A DNA stretch of 64,000 bases from Streptomyces sp. R44 (GCF_041053105.1 NZ_CP163444.1:6852501-6916500); one strand, 5' to 3'; counted from the stretch's first letter, positions 33,301-43,441 are shown. The notes: generated from the letters alone by a model not told the origin. Numbers and translations are program-made.

Positions 33301-35192
33301 TAGTTGGCGGTCTCGCCGCCGTACCCGAACTCCGAGCCCTCGTAGCGCGGACCGCCCTTGGGGCCGTTCGCGGACTCGTCACCGGCCTTGATCACGAAAC
33401 CGTTGTTGACGTTCGTACCGTCGATCCACGACTGGACAGTCTTGGTGACGGGGAAGGTGTGCCAGGTGTTCAGCTCACCAGGCTGCTTGGTGACCACACC
33501 ACCCTTCGTGAACCGCACCGCATCCGCGATCACCGAGGTCGTCGTCGACGCAGGACCGTCACCCAGGACGATCTTGCCCAACGTGCCCGCCTTGAACGGG
33601 TGCGAGCCCAGGGTCTTCCACACGCCCGCGGTGCCGGCCTGCTGGTTGACGGTGTAGGCCTTCGTGCCGCCGTCGTAGGTGACGGTGAACGGCGCATTGG
33701 TGGCACGGTCCGAAGCCGGGACGTTGTGCGTCTCGACCTGATAGGTGCCGTCCTCGGGAAGACTCGGCTGCCAGGTGTACGTGTCACCCGCGACCGAATC
33801 CTTGTTGTACATGTACGTCTGATTCACCGCGTACTGCGTGTACGCCGTGTTCCCCGACGCCGGCCACGAACCCACCGCCGCCGTACGACCAGCCTCACCG
33901 TTGTCCACGACCACGGCCGTACCGGACAGCTCACCGGTGATGGTGTTGGCGTTGCTCCACGTCGCACCGGACTCGGTCCACGCCTGCGTCGCCCGGTGCG
34001 CCTCCAGCTGTACCTCGGTGTCACCCGTGGTGTGCGTCTGGTCGAACCACAGCTTCAGATCGGCCGAGTCGAGCTTGGTGCCGGCCGGGATGCTGCTGAC
34101 CGGGAAACGGATCAGCGCACGCGAGGAACCCGTGGAGGTGTTACCGACCGACAGACGCCAGTTGTCGTCATAGTTCGTCGTCGCACCGTCCGACGAGATC
34201 ATCACATCCTGCGCCGTCGTCGGCGTCGGAGCGATCGAGATCGTCGGATCGATGGTCACCGGGTACTGCCGCTCGGGCGCGGCCAGCCACGATGCGTCGG
34301 GCGTGACCGTGAGGTCCCAGCCCTTGCCGGCCCGCGTCAGCTTCTGCGTCACGTTCCCGCTGTACGCGGAGCCGTACGGCGCCTTGGCGTCCTTCTTCGC
34401 GTCCGTCATGAACGCGGCCGGGATGACCAGGACCGGGTCCGCGCCCTCACCGAAGAAGGAGACCGAGCCGTCCTTGTTCTGCTTCGGCGTCAGACCACCG
34501 GTGTTCAGGGTGAAGGTGAAGGACACCGGACCGGACGGCTTCGCGTCCAGGACGATGTTCTCCTTCACCCGGCCCGGACCGACCACGTACGACAGATCCG
34601 CACCGGACACCGCGTCCTTGTACGTGACCGTGTCGCCCTTGGCCACCGGCGCGAGCTTCCCCGCACCCTCCAGACCCAGCGTCACCGCGTGACCGGCACC
34701 CGACTCGAAACGCAGCAGCCTGCCCGCGTCCGAACCGAACCAACTGGAGGCGGCATTCGTCGTATTGGAGAACGCGAAGCCCTTGTCCGCGGACTGGACG
34801 ACCGTCGGGTCGATGTCCTGCCAGGACTTCCCCGCCCGGTAACCGGTCGGGACGGCCGACACCTCGGCCTGCACCCGGCCGTCGGACAGCTGCCAGTACC
34901 GCGCGTTCGCCGTCCGCTTCCCGGTCAGCTCCGCGACCCGCTTCGGCTTCGCGGCGGCTTTACCCTTCGGCAATTTCTCCCGACTGGGGAGAACCGGAGT
35001 CCCGCCGGTCGACGGCTCGTTCGGCTTGGCCGGCTCGACGTCGTCGTCCGAGAACCAACCCGAGAGGACGTCGGTGATACCCTCGCCGTCTTCTTGCGAA
35101 ACCGGTGCCGCATAAGCGACTTGTGGGAGCATGGTCCCGGCTATCGCCGAGACCACGAGGCAGGCTATCGCCCGCCCGTATTTCATTTTCAC
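26553..35192 (-). CDS. secreted RHS/YD-repeat polymorphic toxin with nuclease tip
   Basis: 2879 aa from GTG 35192 (ATG 35186 is an alternative). A Sec signal peptide (about residues 1-29) is followed by two DNRLRE-like regions (about 300-640 and 750-950), the first enclosing a golvesin-C-like domain, and an Ig-like segment. A long array of YD repeats (G-x-x-x-x-Y-x-Y-D type, about 1200-2560) contains a second golvesin-like insert. The RHS core (N-P-Y-R-Y-N-A-K-R-W-D ... Y-A-F-G-G-G-N-P) precedes residue 2618, and the toxin tip is residues 2618-2879. YD repeats form a shell that encases the tip until delivery to a competing cell. The SUKH immunity gene follows directly. Codon GC is visibly lower than in flanking genes, suggesting acquisition. 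Confidence 0.92.
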   Translation of the reverse strand: MKMKYGRAIACLVVSAIAGTMLPQVAYAAPVSQEDGEGITDVLSGWFSDDDVEPAKPNEPSTGGTPVLPSREKLPKGKAAAKPKRVAELTGKRTANARYWQLSDGRVQAEVSAVPTGYRAGKSWQDIDPTVVQSADKGFAFSNTTNAASSWFGSDAGRLLRFESGAGHAVTLGLEGAGKLAPVAKGDTVTYKDAVSGADLSYVVGPGRVKENIVLDAKPSGPVSFTFTLNTGGLTPKQNKDGSVSFFGEGADPVLVIPAAFMTDAKKDAKAPYGSAYSGNVTQKLTRAGKGWDLTVTPDASWLAAPERQYPVTIDPTISIAPTPTTAQDVMISSDGATTNYDDNWRLSVGNTSTGSSRALIRFPVSSIPAGTKLDSADLKLWFDQTHTTGDTEVQLEAHRATQAWTESGATWSNANTITGELSGTAVVVDNGEAGRTAAVGSWPASGNTAYTQYAVNQTYMYNKDSVAGDTYTWQPSLPEDGTYQVETHNVPASDRATNAPFTVTYDGGTKAYTVNQQAGTAGVWKTLGSHPFKAGTLGKIVLGDGPASTTTSVIADAVRFTKGGVVTKQPGELNTWHTFPVTKTVQSWIDGTNVNNGFVIKAGDESANGPKGGPRYEGSEFGYGGETANYPRLVLTFGRQGVDLAAPTTIHDTGAELNWSAYQDKDPVATGDDIVEYQVHRSVSQTFTPSAATLVAPVTPGTTSYTDTSATPTKADDPDPYGRAYYYMVAVKTKDGQVVAAPTQLVRLPKAGRTTKVYAASQDTTLSSTQSTLAHDTIDDSGPKNWLSVGNNSATYGDTRALLKFPALGIPTTARVLDANVRLWSTQTAQDTTGALYELRPLTRDFDEATATWAKADAATNWTTAGGDFGAVTADTGAMTNDPARHDWNVTSLAQSWVTTPASQKGVVLKMADEAASQERTLFLSSEGTEPRLAPRIVVTYIDSTTDSTYYAPQTPARMTPNSDYTVDFNLTNTTASTWTSADNVLTYKWALPDGSDVTTGGNQVQTALPSNVAPGGSVSLQAQIKTPINSDNGNKRTDYVLTWDVYNKTTGTWTSGTSGIPGLTQNVAVEDPTSNQLGMEKFYVYTGKNTGAGSTLMNNLASGNTVWQYNAFTNPGRGVTTFARFAYNSQDTSDTVSGYGWSFQASGPIRLGAPLEFHPKPNPTEIRLPDGDGTTHVFRWDSATSSWKAPAGVHYKLAAKPGLDCTPLKDPVPDAWTMTRPDGTRFVFGCDGYMTSAIEKNGNTQTYTYEERKSNNKPTKFLKYVTDPVGRQSLTIEYYSKADSNNPKIIDHIKSMTDISGRKVTFEYSDKGLLTKITDGAGSTQPKVFGFAYDATQGNKNVKLVASTDPRGNTTQLAYNYPQTGDDPKYHWWTKTITDRLQGTTGFTYAVDSGNPKFTATKVTDAESRSSDYVTDDFGRAVQSTNAKSQSMKLSWDADNNVTYTEESNGAKTAFCYDQKTGYPLWKRDAENNKAGVPTQSECAPGTYPANSTRYAYQTRADGYSADIFTKTSPEGRKWQFGYDTFGNLKTVTDPKGVATATAGDYTTSYEYDAYGQLIRAVDANGNADTNSGFGPTGFPTTMTDALNNASTFVYDERGQVTQVTDALGKKTTQTYDVYGRPLVKTEPKDQAAGDLITAPAPVYDANDNVTTSTAPNGAVSTAVYDAADQITSATAPKYTPTSDERKTTYTYDKVGNLRTTTEPKGTLTTADATDFVTTNYYNEIYQLTSVVNANGEKVSYEYDNVGNTVKVVDPKKNNTADTADYTSLSAYDLNHRATSVTDAAGKITRKAYDKDNLVVSTTDAENNTTLVSYDERGRQTEVKVPRSGTSPIVYRTTRYEYDQVGNTTKVITPRAVEAGTTTAFTSRTEYDALNRPKRRYQPYDPADARYNNPNVYTETEYDAVGRVSKTSMPPSEGQTVRNVAKVDYFDNGWTKSSTDPWDISTTYDYNALGQQTARTLTSAGGSSNRTMTWSFYPDGKVKSRSDDGVPVGKSVVLLDNSDTQSTTATGTWATGNITGQQGYDHRTHAAGAGTDAFTWSLDIPKDGTYTAYVKYPKVTGAATTAKYTLTHGTTTEPAVTKDQNAGTGTWVSLGTYALKQADATTLKLDQNSGGIVVADGVKLVRDNATETDNEKRTFTYSYDVNGNLTTIGDTSPGTKVDAYAITYTGLNQVQKVAESLAGVEKKATSYTYDANGQSETVSHPSQFSKYTYDLREKVKSVSVGKSATDSDPKVTSYTYTDRGQKLKETKDNGNTVDYTYYLDAALKSTTEKKADGTTLVASHTYTYDANGNKSQDVAKKMNADNRSAYLDSTTDLTYDPADRLAKSVKTGNGAATETYVHDDNANVISQTVKGATTTFQYDRNRLLSTSTAGVGASYTYDPFGRQQSVSSGGKVIERSVYDGFDHVVESQKLDAGGAMKSTTYTFDPLDRTATKTADGKTTDFEYLGLSGEVLDEKVAGALTKSFQYSPWGERLSQTKHNTDGTTEDGYYGYNSHTDVETLTDKNGDTKATYGYTAYGNNDAAEFTGIDKPEAGQPDKEEYNPYRYNAKRWDAQSGTYDMGFRDYNPGLNRFTTRDMYNGALADMKLGADPYTNNRYAFGGGNPTSLVELDGHFLFAIPAIYWAGAALVTALYAATPQGQQNLADAGTALGSMLMPSPDVDSDDDSSSDNEPRPGPTPQPSPGPQPRPAPRTTDTNNPTCDPMPLIDGGRVYGGLEEYTDHQGNKGCRATGAWAFLTKADRRSRTGAGGLPKCPECEPSVQPDGMGEIAAGGGNPQAGHLIGYWGKGTGQDVRNLVALHGRANARMASKVESFGWKHLTGDNKLFMSVVPIYGDPHSAVPTLVQVGMTAYGPSGDIVEQYSCTAINSSSGIGSTC

Positions 35193-35658
35193 TCAAATCC
35201 CTACCTAGACGTGGTGGGCCTGACCTCGGCTCACACGCCTCAGGGCATGCCAAAACAGGCCACCTCCCGCGCGCGGGAAGCGACCTCGCGAGACGCGGTC
35301 AGGTCACGGCGTGGGGATTGTTCATCACGGAGCTGATGCTTAGTCAAGTGCCCACGCAATTCGGGCATTTCAAGGGTCGGGTTGCCGACATTGAATGCGC
35401 CTTGCCTGACTTGTCGGTCGCCTGGCTTTCACGCTTTCCGATGGTGTATAGCCCCGGCCGGATTCGCGTCGACCGAAAGTGCGACCGTGCCCACGCCGAG
35501 GAACTGGCCGCCGAGGGGGGGCGCTGAACAGCGAACGGGTCTCACCGGGCGTTTCCGCCTCCCTTGACGCCCCTGCCCCGTAGGACGAGACTCCGCACGG
35601 TCAAGAACCCCACGCCCCGCACGGCCTCGTTCCGTCCCTCGAACGAAGGGTTCCGTCC
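35193..35658. other. intergenic region between the Rhs gene and the NCS1 transporter
   Basis: This 466-bp gap holds the divergent promoters of the Rhs toxin gene (minus) and the NCS1 transporter (plus). A TTGACT on the minus strand near 35342-35347 could be a -35 box for the toxin gene, but no convincing -10 is seen at standard spacing. The first 200 bp are noticeably less GC-rich than the rest of the window. No gene is supported here. Confidence 0.4.
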
Positions 35659-37200
<1,542 letters not shown>

Positions 37201-38041
37201 GGTAGGACCAGACCCGGGTGTTCACGGCGGGGGTGTCGGTCGCGCACCCCTTGCCGTACGAGACCAGGCCGACCAGGTACGGCGTCCCCGCGATCGTGTG
37301 GACCAGGGGGCCGCCGGAGTCGTACTGACAGGTGTCCCGGCCGGGCGCGTACGTGCAGAGCTGGGCGGCGGTGACCTGGGACATGCCCCGGGTGCCGCAG
37401 GTGGGGTTGCTCATGGTGCCGAGGACCACGGTCCGCAGGACGTCGGAGGTGCGGCCGCCGAAGGAGGTGGCGCCCCAGCCGGGGGCCTCGACCTGGGTGT
37501 GGTCGAAGGCGCCGTGGGCGTACCGGGCGGGCAGGGCGACCGGTCGCACGTCACGGTTGAACACCACCGGCTCGGCCAGTCGGATCAGCGCGATGTCGTC
37601 GCGCTGGGTGGCCGGGTCGTAGTCCGGGTGCGGGAGGAACGAGGCCGGGGTCGCGAGCACGGCGTTCGGGCTGTCGTCCGCGCGTGTCAGGTCGTGGTCG
37701 CCGAGGAGGACGCCCACGCGCGCGGTGCTGCTGTACGAGCCGGTGAGACAGTGCGCGGCGGTGAGCACGTACCGCTCGCCGACCAGCGCGCCGCCGCACA
37801 TCACCCGGTGCTCTTCCCGGTCCACGAGTCCCACCATGTACGGGTACTGATGGGGCCGCGCCTCCTGCCCGCCGACGACCGCGTACGCCTGCGGCGCGAC
37901 GCCGAGAGGGCACACGCCCAGGACCGCGCCCGCGACCGCCGCGATGAGCTTCCTCGCCCGTCCCACCTGATCTCCGCCCTGTCGTCGCCGTGACGTTTCC
38001 GCACGGGCATCAACGACGAGAACGGACCGGGGTCACCCCCC

Positions 38042-38338
38042 CCGTTGTGGGCAGGCGTTCCGCAAAGGGCGGAACGGGTGGGCACAACGGAACGGCGCCT
38101 TGCCGGCGCCAGAGGCTTACGCGCCTGAACCCGCACCCCGTGCGCGGTGCACTGGTGGAGCGGGTCGGGGCGCGGAACGCGGAGGCGCCGCTGAAGCGCG
38201 CCGTCCCGTGTGCCCACCCTCCCCCAAGCTCTCGGCTTCGCTCGAGCAGGGGGGGACCCCCACGCCCCAGCGGGACGATTGCCCACACGGGGGTGGGCCG
38301 GGGCACCCCCCCCCGTGCGGCGCGGGCCTACACGGGGG
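38042..38338 (+). repeat. dispersed intergenic repeat, copy A
   Basis: About 300 bp shared with 50575-50920 in the same orientation. It opens with an outer stem (CCGTTGTG 38042-38049 with CACAACGG 38083-38090) around an inner stem (38056-38063 with 38069-38076, loop AAAGG). A conserved block near 38221-38270 contains a second GC-rich hairpin centred on a TTCG loop. The tail alternates C and G runs. I recognise this block as recurrent between Streptomyces genes. No coding potential is convincing. Confidence 0.85.
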
Positions 38339-38342
38339 AGGG

Positions 38343-39410
38343 CTACGGCACCCGGGACGTCCACTCGCGCGTGGCGAACTTCGACTCCGCCAGGTCCTTC
38401 GCGCGGGTCAGTTCGTCCTCCGTGACCCGCCCCTCCGTGAGGCCGTAGCGGTCGCGGAAGGAGGCGATCATCCGGGCGATCACCGTCTCGCGCGGAAGGC
38501 CCGTCTGCCGCCGCAGCGGGTCCACCCGCTTCTTCGCGCTCTTGGTGCCCTTGTCGGAGAGCTTCTCGCGGCCGATCCGCAGCACCTCCGTCATCTTGTC
38601 CGCGTCGATGTCGTACGCCATCGTCACGTGGTGCAGGACCGCGCCCTCGCCCGCCACGAGCCGCTTCTGCGCCGCGCCCGCGATCTTGCCGGCGTCCGTC
38701 GCGATGTCGTTGAGCGGCTGGTACCAGGCCCGGATCCCCATGTCGCCGAGCGCGCCGAGGACCCAGTCGTCGAGGTAGGCGTAGCTGTCGGTGAAGGACA
38801 GGCCCTGCACGAGGGCGTCGGGGACGGACAGCGAGTACGTGATGGTGTTGCCCGGCTCGATGAACATCGCCCCGCCGCCGCTGATCCGGCGCACGACCTG
38901 GATGCCGTGCCGCTCCGCGGCCTCCCGGTCGACCTCGTTGCGCAGGGACTGGAAGCTGCCGATGACCACCGCGGGGGCGCCCCACTCCCACACCCGGAGG
39001 GTCGGCGGGCGGCGGCCGGCGGCGACCTCGGCCGTCAGGACCTCGTCGAGTGCCATGTGCAGCGCGGGGGACTGCGGCGGCTCGTGGATCAGCTGCCAGT
39101 CGTAGTCGGTCCAGTCCGTGGCGTGGGCGAGGGCGCGGCGGACCGCGACCCCGACGCCCTCCGTGGTCAGCCCGAACATCTGCGTGCCCGGCGGGAGCGC
39201 CGCGTCGATCCGCGCCGCGAGCCCCGAGGCGTCGGTGTCGACCGGCGCGCCTTCGAGTGCCCCGTCGATCGCGAGGATCGCCTCGTCGGGTTCCAGGAAG
39301 AAGTCGCCCGCGACCCGGACGTTCCGCAGGACGCCCTCCTCGGTGTCGAGGTCGACGACCACCAGCTTTCCGCCGGGGACCTTGTACTCACCGTGGTACG
39401 CGCCGTGCAC
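38343..39410 (-). CDS. lipoate-protein ligase family protein with accessory domain at the N-terminus
   Basis: 355 aa from GTG 39410 with GGAGG 5 nt upstream. Residues about 105-355 are the LplA catalytic fold, with R-R-I-S-G-G-G-A at 174-181 and A-G-K-I-A-G-A-A-Q-K-R later. Residues 1-95 (Y-K-V-P-G-G-K-L-V ... G-D-F-F-L-E-P) look like the LplA C-terminal accessory domain, which normally follows the catalytic domain or is a separate LplB subunit. Here the order is reversed. It should attach lipoate (or an analogue such as octanoate) to carrier-protein lysines. Confidence 0.82.
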   Translation of the reverse strand: MHGAYHGEYKVPGGKLVVVDLDTEEGVLRNVRVAGDFFLEPDEAILAIDGALEGAPVDTDASGLAARIDAALPPGTQMFGLTTEGVGVAVRRALAHATDWTDYDWQLIHEPPQSPALHMALDEVLTAEVAAGRRPPTLRVWEWGAPAVVIGSFQSLRNEVDREAAERHGIQVVRRISGGGAMFIEPGNTITYSLSVPDALVQGLSFTDSYAYLDDWVLGALGDMGIRAWYQPLNDIATDAGKIAGAAQKRLVAGEGAVLHHVTMAYDIDADKMTEVLRIGREKLSDKGTKSAKKRVDPLRRQTGLPRETVIARMIASFRDRYGLTEGRVTEDELTRAKDLAESKFATREWTSRVP

Positions 39411-39522
39411 GGAGGCCTCCCTGCCTGTAAGGGGTGAACTCGGCCAAAGGGTACTCCCCGGGGAAACGGAGGGTGACAAGCGCGGCATTCCGGTTGTCAG
39501 CGCCCCGTGCTTAGCTGGAGGC

Positions 39523-40359
39523 ATGATCGAAGACTTCCTTGAGCACGTCCTCGGCGGCCGTACGACCGAGGTCGAGGAGGCGGTCCGCAAGGCGGCCGCC
39601 GCCGAGATCATGCCGCGCTTCCGGCAGCTCGCCGCCGACGACATCGTCGAGAAGAACGGCCCGCACGACCTGGTCACCGTCGCCGACCGGGCGGCCGAGG
39701 CCCACCTCACGGCCTCCCTCACCGCGCTGCTGCCCGGCTCCGTGGTCGTGGGCGAGGAGGGAGTCCACGCCGACCCCACCGTGTACGAGGCGCTGGGCGG
39801 CGACGCCCCCGTCTGGATCGTCGACCCCGTCGACGGCACCCGGCAGTTCGTCCACGGCGACCCCGCCTTCTGCACCCTCGTCGCCCTCGCCCGGCACGGT
39901 GAGGTCCTCGCCTCCTGGACCTTCGCCCCCGCCCTGGAGGAGATGGCGGTCGCGGTCCGCGGGCGCGGCGCCACGCTCAACGGGCGGGAGCTGAGGTCCG
40001 GTTCGCCGGCGCCCGGCGCGGTCCTGGAGGTCGCCACCTCGCACCCCGACTACACGACCCCGGACCAGAAGCGGGCCCTGCTCGGCCTGACGGTCGACGG
40101 CGTCCGGCCGCGCCCCTGCGGCTCGGCCGGGCTCGAGTACCTCGCCGTGGCGCGCGGGGCGCTCGACGGCACCGCCTTCAGTTGGGAGTACGCCTGGGAC
40201 CACGCCGCCGGACTCCTCCTGGTCGCGGAGGCGGGCGGCGCGACGACGACGATCGCGGGGGATCCGTTCCGTATCGCCGGGGGGAACGCGCTGCCGTTCA
40301 CGACCGCCCGGGACGCGGACACCGCGGAGCGGATCCGGACGCTCCTCGGGGGCGTGTGA
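39523..40359 (+). CDS. inositol-monophosphatase-family phosphatase
   Basis: 278 aa from ATG 39523 with GGAGG. The metal sites of the family are present: D-L-V-T-V-A-D-R (motif 1), G-E-E-G, W-I-V-D-P-V-D-G-T-R-Q-F (motif 2) and W-D-H-A-A-G-L-L-L-V-A-E-A-G-G (motif 3). Substrates of this family include inositol phosphate, histidinol phosphate and PAP. Nothing local chooses between them. It diverges from the lipoate ligase gene. Confidence 0.9.
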   Translation: MIEDFLEHVLGGRTTEVEEAVRKAAAAEIMPRFRQLAADDIVEKNGPHDLVTVADRAAEAHLTASLTALLPGSVVVGEEGVHADPTVYEALGGDAPVWIVDPVDGTRQFVHGDPAFCTLVALARHGEVLASWTFAPALEEMAVAVRGRGATLNGRELRSGSPAPGAVLEVATSHPDYTTPDQKRALLGLTVDGVRPRPCGSAGLEYLAVARGALDGTAFSWEYAWDHAAGLLLVAEAGGATTTIAGDPFRIAGGNALPFTTARDADTAERIRTLLGGV

Positions 40360-40422
40360 GACGCGGTCCGCCACCCGCCTATCCTGGGAGCCTTGGCCAT
40401 CGGCTGACGAAGGAGTCCGAAG

Positions 40423-41844
40423 GTGACGAACGAGACGTCGATGCTCGATGCCGTCGTCGTGGGGGCGGGGCCCAACGGACTGACGGCCGCCGTCGAACTG
40501 GCCCGGCGCGGCCTCTCCGTGGCCGTCTTCGAGGCCAAGTCCACGGTCGGCGGCGGCGCCAGGACCGAGGAGCTCACCCTTCCCGGCTTCCTCCACGACC
40601 CCTGCTCCGCCGTGCACCCGCTCGGCGCCGGTTCGCCCGTCTTCAAGACGATGCCGCTCGACCGGTACGGCCTGGAGTGGCTCCACCCCGAACTGCCCAT
40701 GGCCCACCCCTGGGACGACGGCACCGCGGCCGTCCTCGCCCGCTCCGTCGCCGAGACCGCCGCCTCCTTCGGACCGCGCGACGCCGGGACGTACCGCAGG
40801 CTCGTCGCCCCCTTCCTCGGCAAGTGGGACACCCTGGCGAGCGACTTCATGCAGCTGCCGCTCACCGCGCTGCCCCGCGACCCGGTCACCCTCGCCCGCT
40901 TCGGCCTCGCCGGACTCCCGCCGTCCACCTGGCTGATGCGGAGGTTCCAGGACGAGAAGGCCCGCGCGCTCCTCGCCGGGCTCGTCGGCCATGTCATCGC
41001 CCCGCTCGACGGCTTCGCCACCGGCGCCGTCGGTCTGGTCTTCGCGCTCGCCGCGCACGCGGGCGGCTGGCCGATGCCCCGGGGCGGCTCCCAGTCGATC
41101 TCCGACGCCCTCGCCGCGTACCTCAAGGACCTCGGCGGCGCCGTCCACACCGACTTCGAGGTCAAGCGGCTCGACGACCTGCCGCCCGCCCGCGCCTACG
41201 TCTTCGACACCTCGCCCACGGCCCTCGCCCGGATCGCCGGCTTCGGCGGGCACTACGACCACTACACGTACGGCGCGAGCGTCTTCAAGATCGACTACGC
41301 GCTCGACGGGCCCGTGCCGTGGACCGCCGAGGAGGCCCGCAGGGCCGGCACCGTGCAGATCGGCCCCACCGCCGGCGAGATCGGCACCGCCCTGCGCGAG
41401 GCCTCCTCCGGCACCGCCCCCGACGCCCCCTTCCTCATCACCGCCCAGCCCAGCCTCGTCGACCCCTCCCGCGCCCCCGAGGGCAAGCACGTCTTCTGGG
41501 CGTACGGCCATGTGCCGAACGGCTGGCGCGGCGACCTCACCGAGGCGATCGAGCGTCAGATCGAGCGCTTCGCACCCGGTTTCCGCGACCGCGTCCTGGC
41601 CCGCGCCACCGCGGGCCCGCCCGAACTCGCCGAGCGCAACGCCAACTACATCGGCGGCGACATCGCCTGCGGCGCCGCCCGCGGCCTCCAGCTCCTGCTG
41701 CGCCCCACGCTGTCCCTCCGCCCCTACGCCACCCCGCACCCGGCGGTCTTCCTCTGCTCCTCCGCGACCCCGCCCGGCCCCGGCGTGCACGGCATGTCCG
41801 GGCACAACGCGGCGAAGGCCGTATGGCGGAGCCTGCGAAAATAG
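40423..41844 (+). CDS. FAD/NAD(P)-dependent oxidoreductase (phytoene-desaturase-like)
   Basis: 473 aa from GTG 40423. The dinucleotide-binding motif [16 protein letters not shown] starts at residue 11, and [14 protein letters not shown] follows as in carotenoid desaturase/isomerase relatives. A C-terminal [11 protein letters not shown] segment closes the FAD site. No carotenoid synthesis genes are near, so the substrate is unknown. The family also includes PYROXD2-like enzymes. Confidence 0.87.
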   Translation: MTNETSMLDAVVVGAGPNGLTAAVELARRGLSVAVFEAKSTVGGGARTEELTLPGFLHDPCSAVHPLGAGSPVFKTMPLDRYGLEWLHPELPMAHPWDDGTAAVLARSVAETAASFGPRDAGTYRRLVAPFLGKWDTLASDFMQLPLTALPRDPVTLARFGLAGLPPSTWLMRRFQDEKARALLAGLVGHVIAPLDGFATGAVGLVFALAAHAGGWPMPRGGSQSISDALAAYLKDLGGAVHTDFEVKRLDDLPPARAYVFDTSPTALARIAGFGGHYDHYTYGASVFKIDYALDGPVPWTAEEARRAGTVQIGPTAGEIGTALREASSGTAPDAPFLITAQPSLVDPSRAPEGKHVFWAYGHVPNGWRGDLTEAIERQIERFAPGFRDRVLARATAGPPELAERNANYIGGDIACGAARGLQLLLRPTLSLRPYATPHPAVFLCSSATPPGPGVHGMSGHNAAKAVWRSLRK

Positions 41845-41854
41845 ACTGCTCCCC

Positions 41855-42475
41855 ATGGCCAAGTACTTCGACGTGCACCCCGACAACCCCCAGCCCCGCA
41901 CCATCGGCGCGGTGGCCGACTCCATCCGGAACGGGGCGCTCGTCGCGTACCCGACCGACTCCTGCTACGCGCTCGGCACCCGGCTGGGCAGCCGCGACGG
42001 CATCAGCCGCATCCGCGCCATCCGCGACCTCGACGACCGGCACCACTTCACGCTGATGTGCGCGAACTTCGCCCAGCTGGGCCAGCTCGTGCACATCGAC
42101 AACGACGTCTTCCGCGCGGTGAAGGCGTCCACGCCCGGCCCGTACACCTTCATCCTCCCGGCGACGAAGGAGGTGCCGCGCCAGCTCCTCCACCCCAAGA
42201 AGAAGACCGTCGGCGTCCGCATCCCCGACCACGTCGTCACCCAGGCCCTGCTCGCCGAGCTCGGCGAGCCGCTGCTCTCCAGCACCCTCCTCCTGCCCGA
42301 CGAGGCCGAACCGCTCACCCAGGGCTGGGAGATCAAGGAGCGGCTCGACCACCAGGTCGACGCCGTGCTCGACTCCGGCGACTGCGGCACCGAACCCACC
42401 ACCGTCGTCGACTTCTCCAGCGGCGAGCCCGAGGTCGTCCGCCGCGGCGCTGGGGACACCACCCGCTTCGAGTAG
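41855..42475 (+). CDS. Sua5/YciO/YrdC-family protein (threonylcarbamoyladenylate synthase type)
   Basis: 206 aa from ATG 41855. The YrdC domain is complete: L-V-A-Y-P-T-D-S-C-Y-A-L-G, K-A-S-T-P-G-P-Y-T-F-I-L-P-A-T, V-G-V-R-I-P-D-H, and a closing T-T-V-V-D-F. It lacks the extra Sua5 domain. Y-P-T-D-S-C and K-K-K-T-V-G-V-R-I-P are more like YciO than the essential TsaC, so a role in t6A synthesis is possible but not certain. It starts 10 nt after the FAD oxidoreductase stop. Confidence 0.88.
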   Translation: MAKYFDVHPDNPQPRTIGAVADSIRNGALVAYPTDSCYALGTRLGSRDGISRIRAIRDLDDRHHFTLMCANFAQLGQLVHIDNDVFRAVKASTPGPYTFILPATKEVPRQLLHPKKKTVGVRIPDHVVTQALLAELGEPLLSSTLLLPDEAEPLTQGWEIKERLDHQVDAVLDSGDCGTEPTTVVDFSSGEPEVVRRGAGDTTRFE

Positions 42476-42583
42476 CCGGACCGGGCAGGCCACCGGTCCC
42501 GGATCGGCCCTTCCGGGCCCGTCCGTGATCACCGTACGGTCGTGTGAACGCCCGTTCGCGCGCACCCACGGAGGCACGGCCGC

Positions 42584-43345
42584 ATGATCGTCATCGCCCA
42601 CGTCAGCGACGTCCACATCGACGGCGAGCAGCGCAGTCAGGACCGCACCCGTGCCGTCCTGCGGTACCTGGAGGAGCTGCCGTACGACCTGGCGGCGGTC
42701 CTCGTCACCGGTGACATCGCCGACCACGGGACCCCGGACGAGTACGCGGTGGCGCGGGAGCTGCTGACCTCCCGCCATCCGCTGCTCGTCTGCCCCGGCA
42801 ACCACGACGACCGCGCCGCCTTCCGCAAGGGCCTCCTCACCGAGGAGACCACGGCGCGCCCCGACGCCCCCGTCAACCAGGTGCTCCGCGGCGAGGGTTT
42901 CGTCATCGCCCTCTGCGACTCCTCGGTGCCCGGCGAGCACCAGGGCCTCCTGGAGGACGAGACCCTGGAGTGGCTCGACGGCGTGCTGGCGGCCACCCTG
43001 CAGGAGGTGCCCGTCCTGGTCGCCTTCCACCACCCGCCGGTCCCGCTGCACACCCCGTACGTGGACGGGATCCGGCAGTTCGGCGAGGAGCGGCTCGCCG
43101 AACTCGCCGACCGCCACCCGCACCTCACGGCCTTCCTCGCGGGCCACGCCCACACGGCCGCCGCCACCACCTTCGCCGGGCGTCCGCTGCTCGTCGCGCC
43201 CGGGGTGGTCTCGGCCCTGCGCCTCCCCTGGGAGAACCCGACCGATCACCCGCACGTCCACCTCGGCCTGCCGCCCGCCCTCGCCTTCCACGTCCTCGGC
43301 GAGGACGGCCGGCTGACCACCCACTACCGGACCGTCACCGTCTGA
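42584..43345 (+). CDS. calcineurin-like metallophosphoesterase (CpdA-like)
   Basis: 253 aa from ATG 42584. Class III phosphodiesterase motifs are complete: D-V-H-I-D near residue 9, G-D-I-A-D, G-N-H-D-D, F-H-H-P-P, and G-H-A-H-T. The pattern is that of CpdA-like cyclic nucleotide phosphodiesterases or 2',3'-cNMP hydrolases. The substrate is not settled by sequence. No signal peptide is seen, so it acts in the cytoplasm. Confidence 0.88.
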   Translation: MIVIAHVSDVHIDGEQRSQDRTRAVLRYLEELPYDLAAVLVTGDIADHGTPDEYAVARELLTSRHPLLVCPGNHDDRAAFRKGLLTEETTARPDAPVNQVLRGEGFVIALCDSSVPGEHQGLLEDETLEWLDGVLAATLQEVPVLVAFHHPPVPLHTPYVDGIRQFGEERLAELADRHPHLTAFLAGHAHTAAATTFAGRPLLVAPGVVSALRLPWENPTDHPHVHLGLPPALAFHVLGEDGRLTTHYRTVTV

Positions 43346-43441
43346 GACCGGGCGGGGACGGACGGAGACCGGACGGTGACCGACGCGGGCGGGGAGGGGG
43401 CGGACGTCCATGTCGTTTTCTCGCCAGCCCAGGAGTCGTCC

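Noticed and set aside
26490..35336. An unbroken plus-strand reading frame of nearly 9 kb opposite the Rhs gene
   Set aside because: Its product is low-complexity Val/Gly/Arg with no domain. The minus strand has a signal peptide, YD repeats, RHS core and toxin tip. The open frame is a by-product of high-GC codon use on the other strand.
37990..38342. Short ORFs in the dispersed repeats at 38 kb and 50.6 kb
   Set aside because: They differ between copies, are Arg/Pro-rich, and lack ribosome-binding sites. Conservation follows stems, not codons.
40423..41844. Carotenoid biosynthesis locus
   Set aside because: Only a phytoene-desaturase-like oxidoreductase is present; no phytoene synthase, GGPP synthase or cyclase is nearby.
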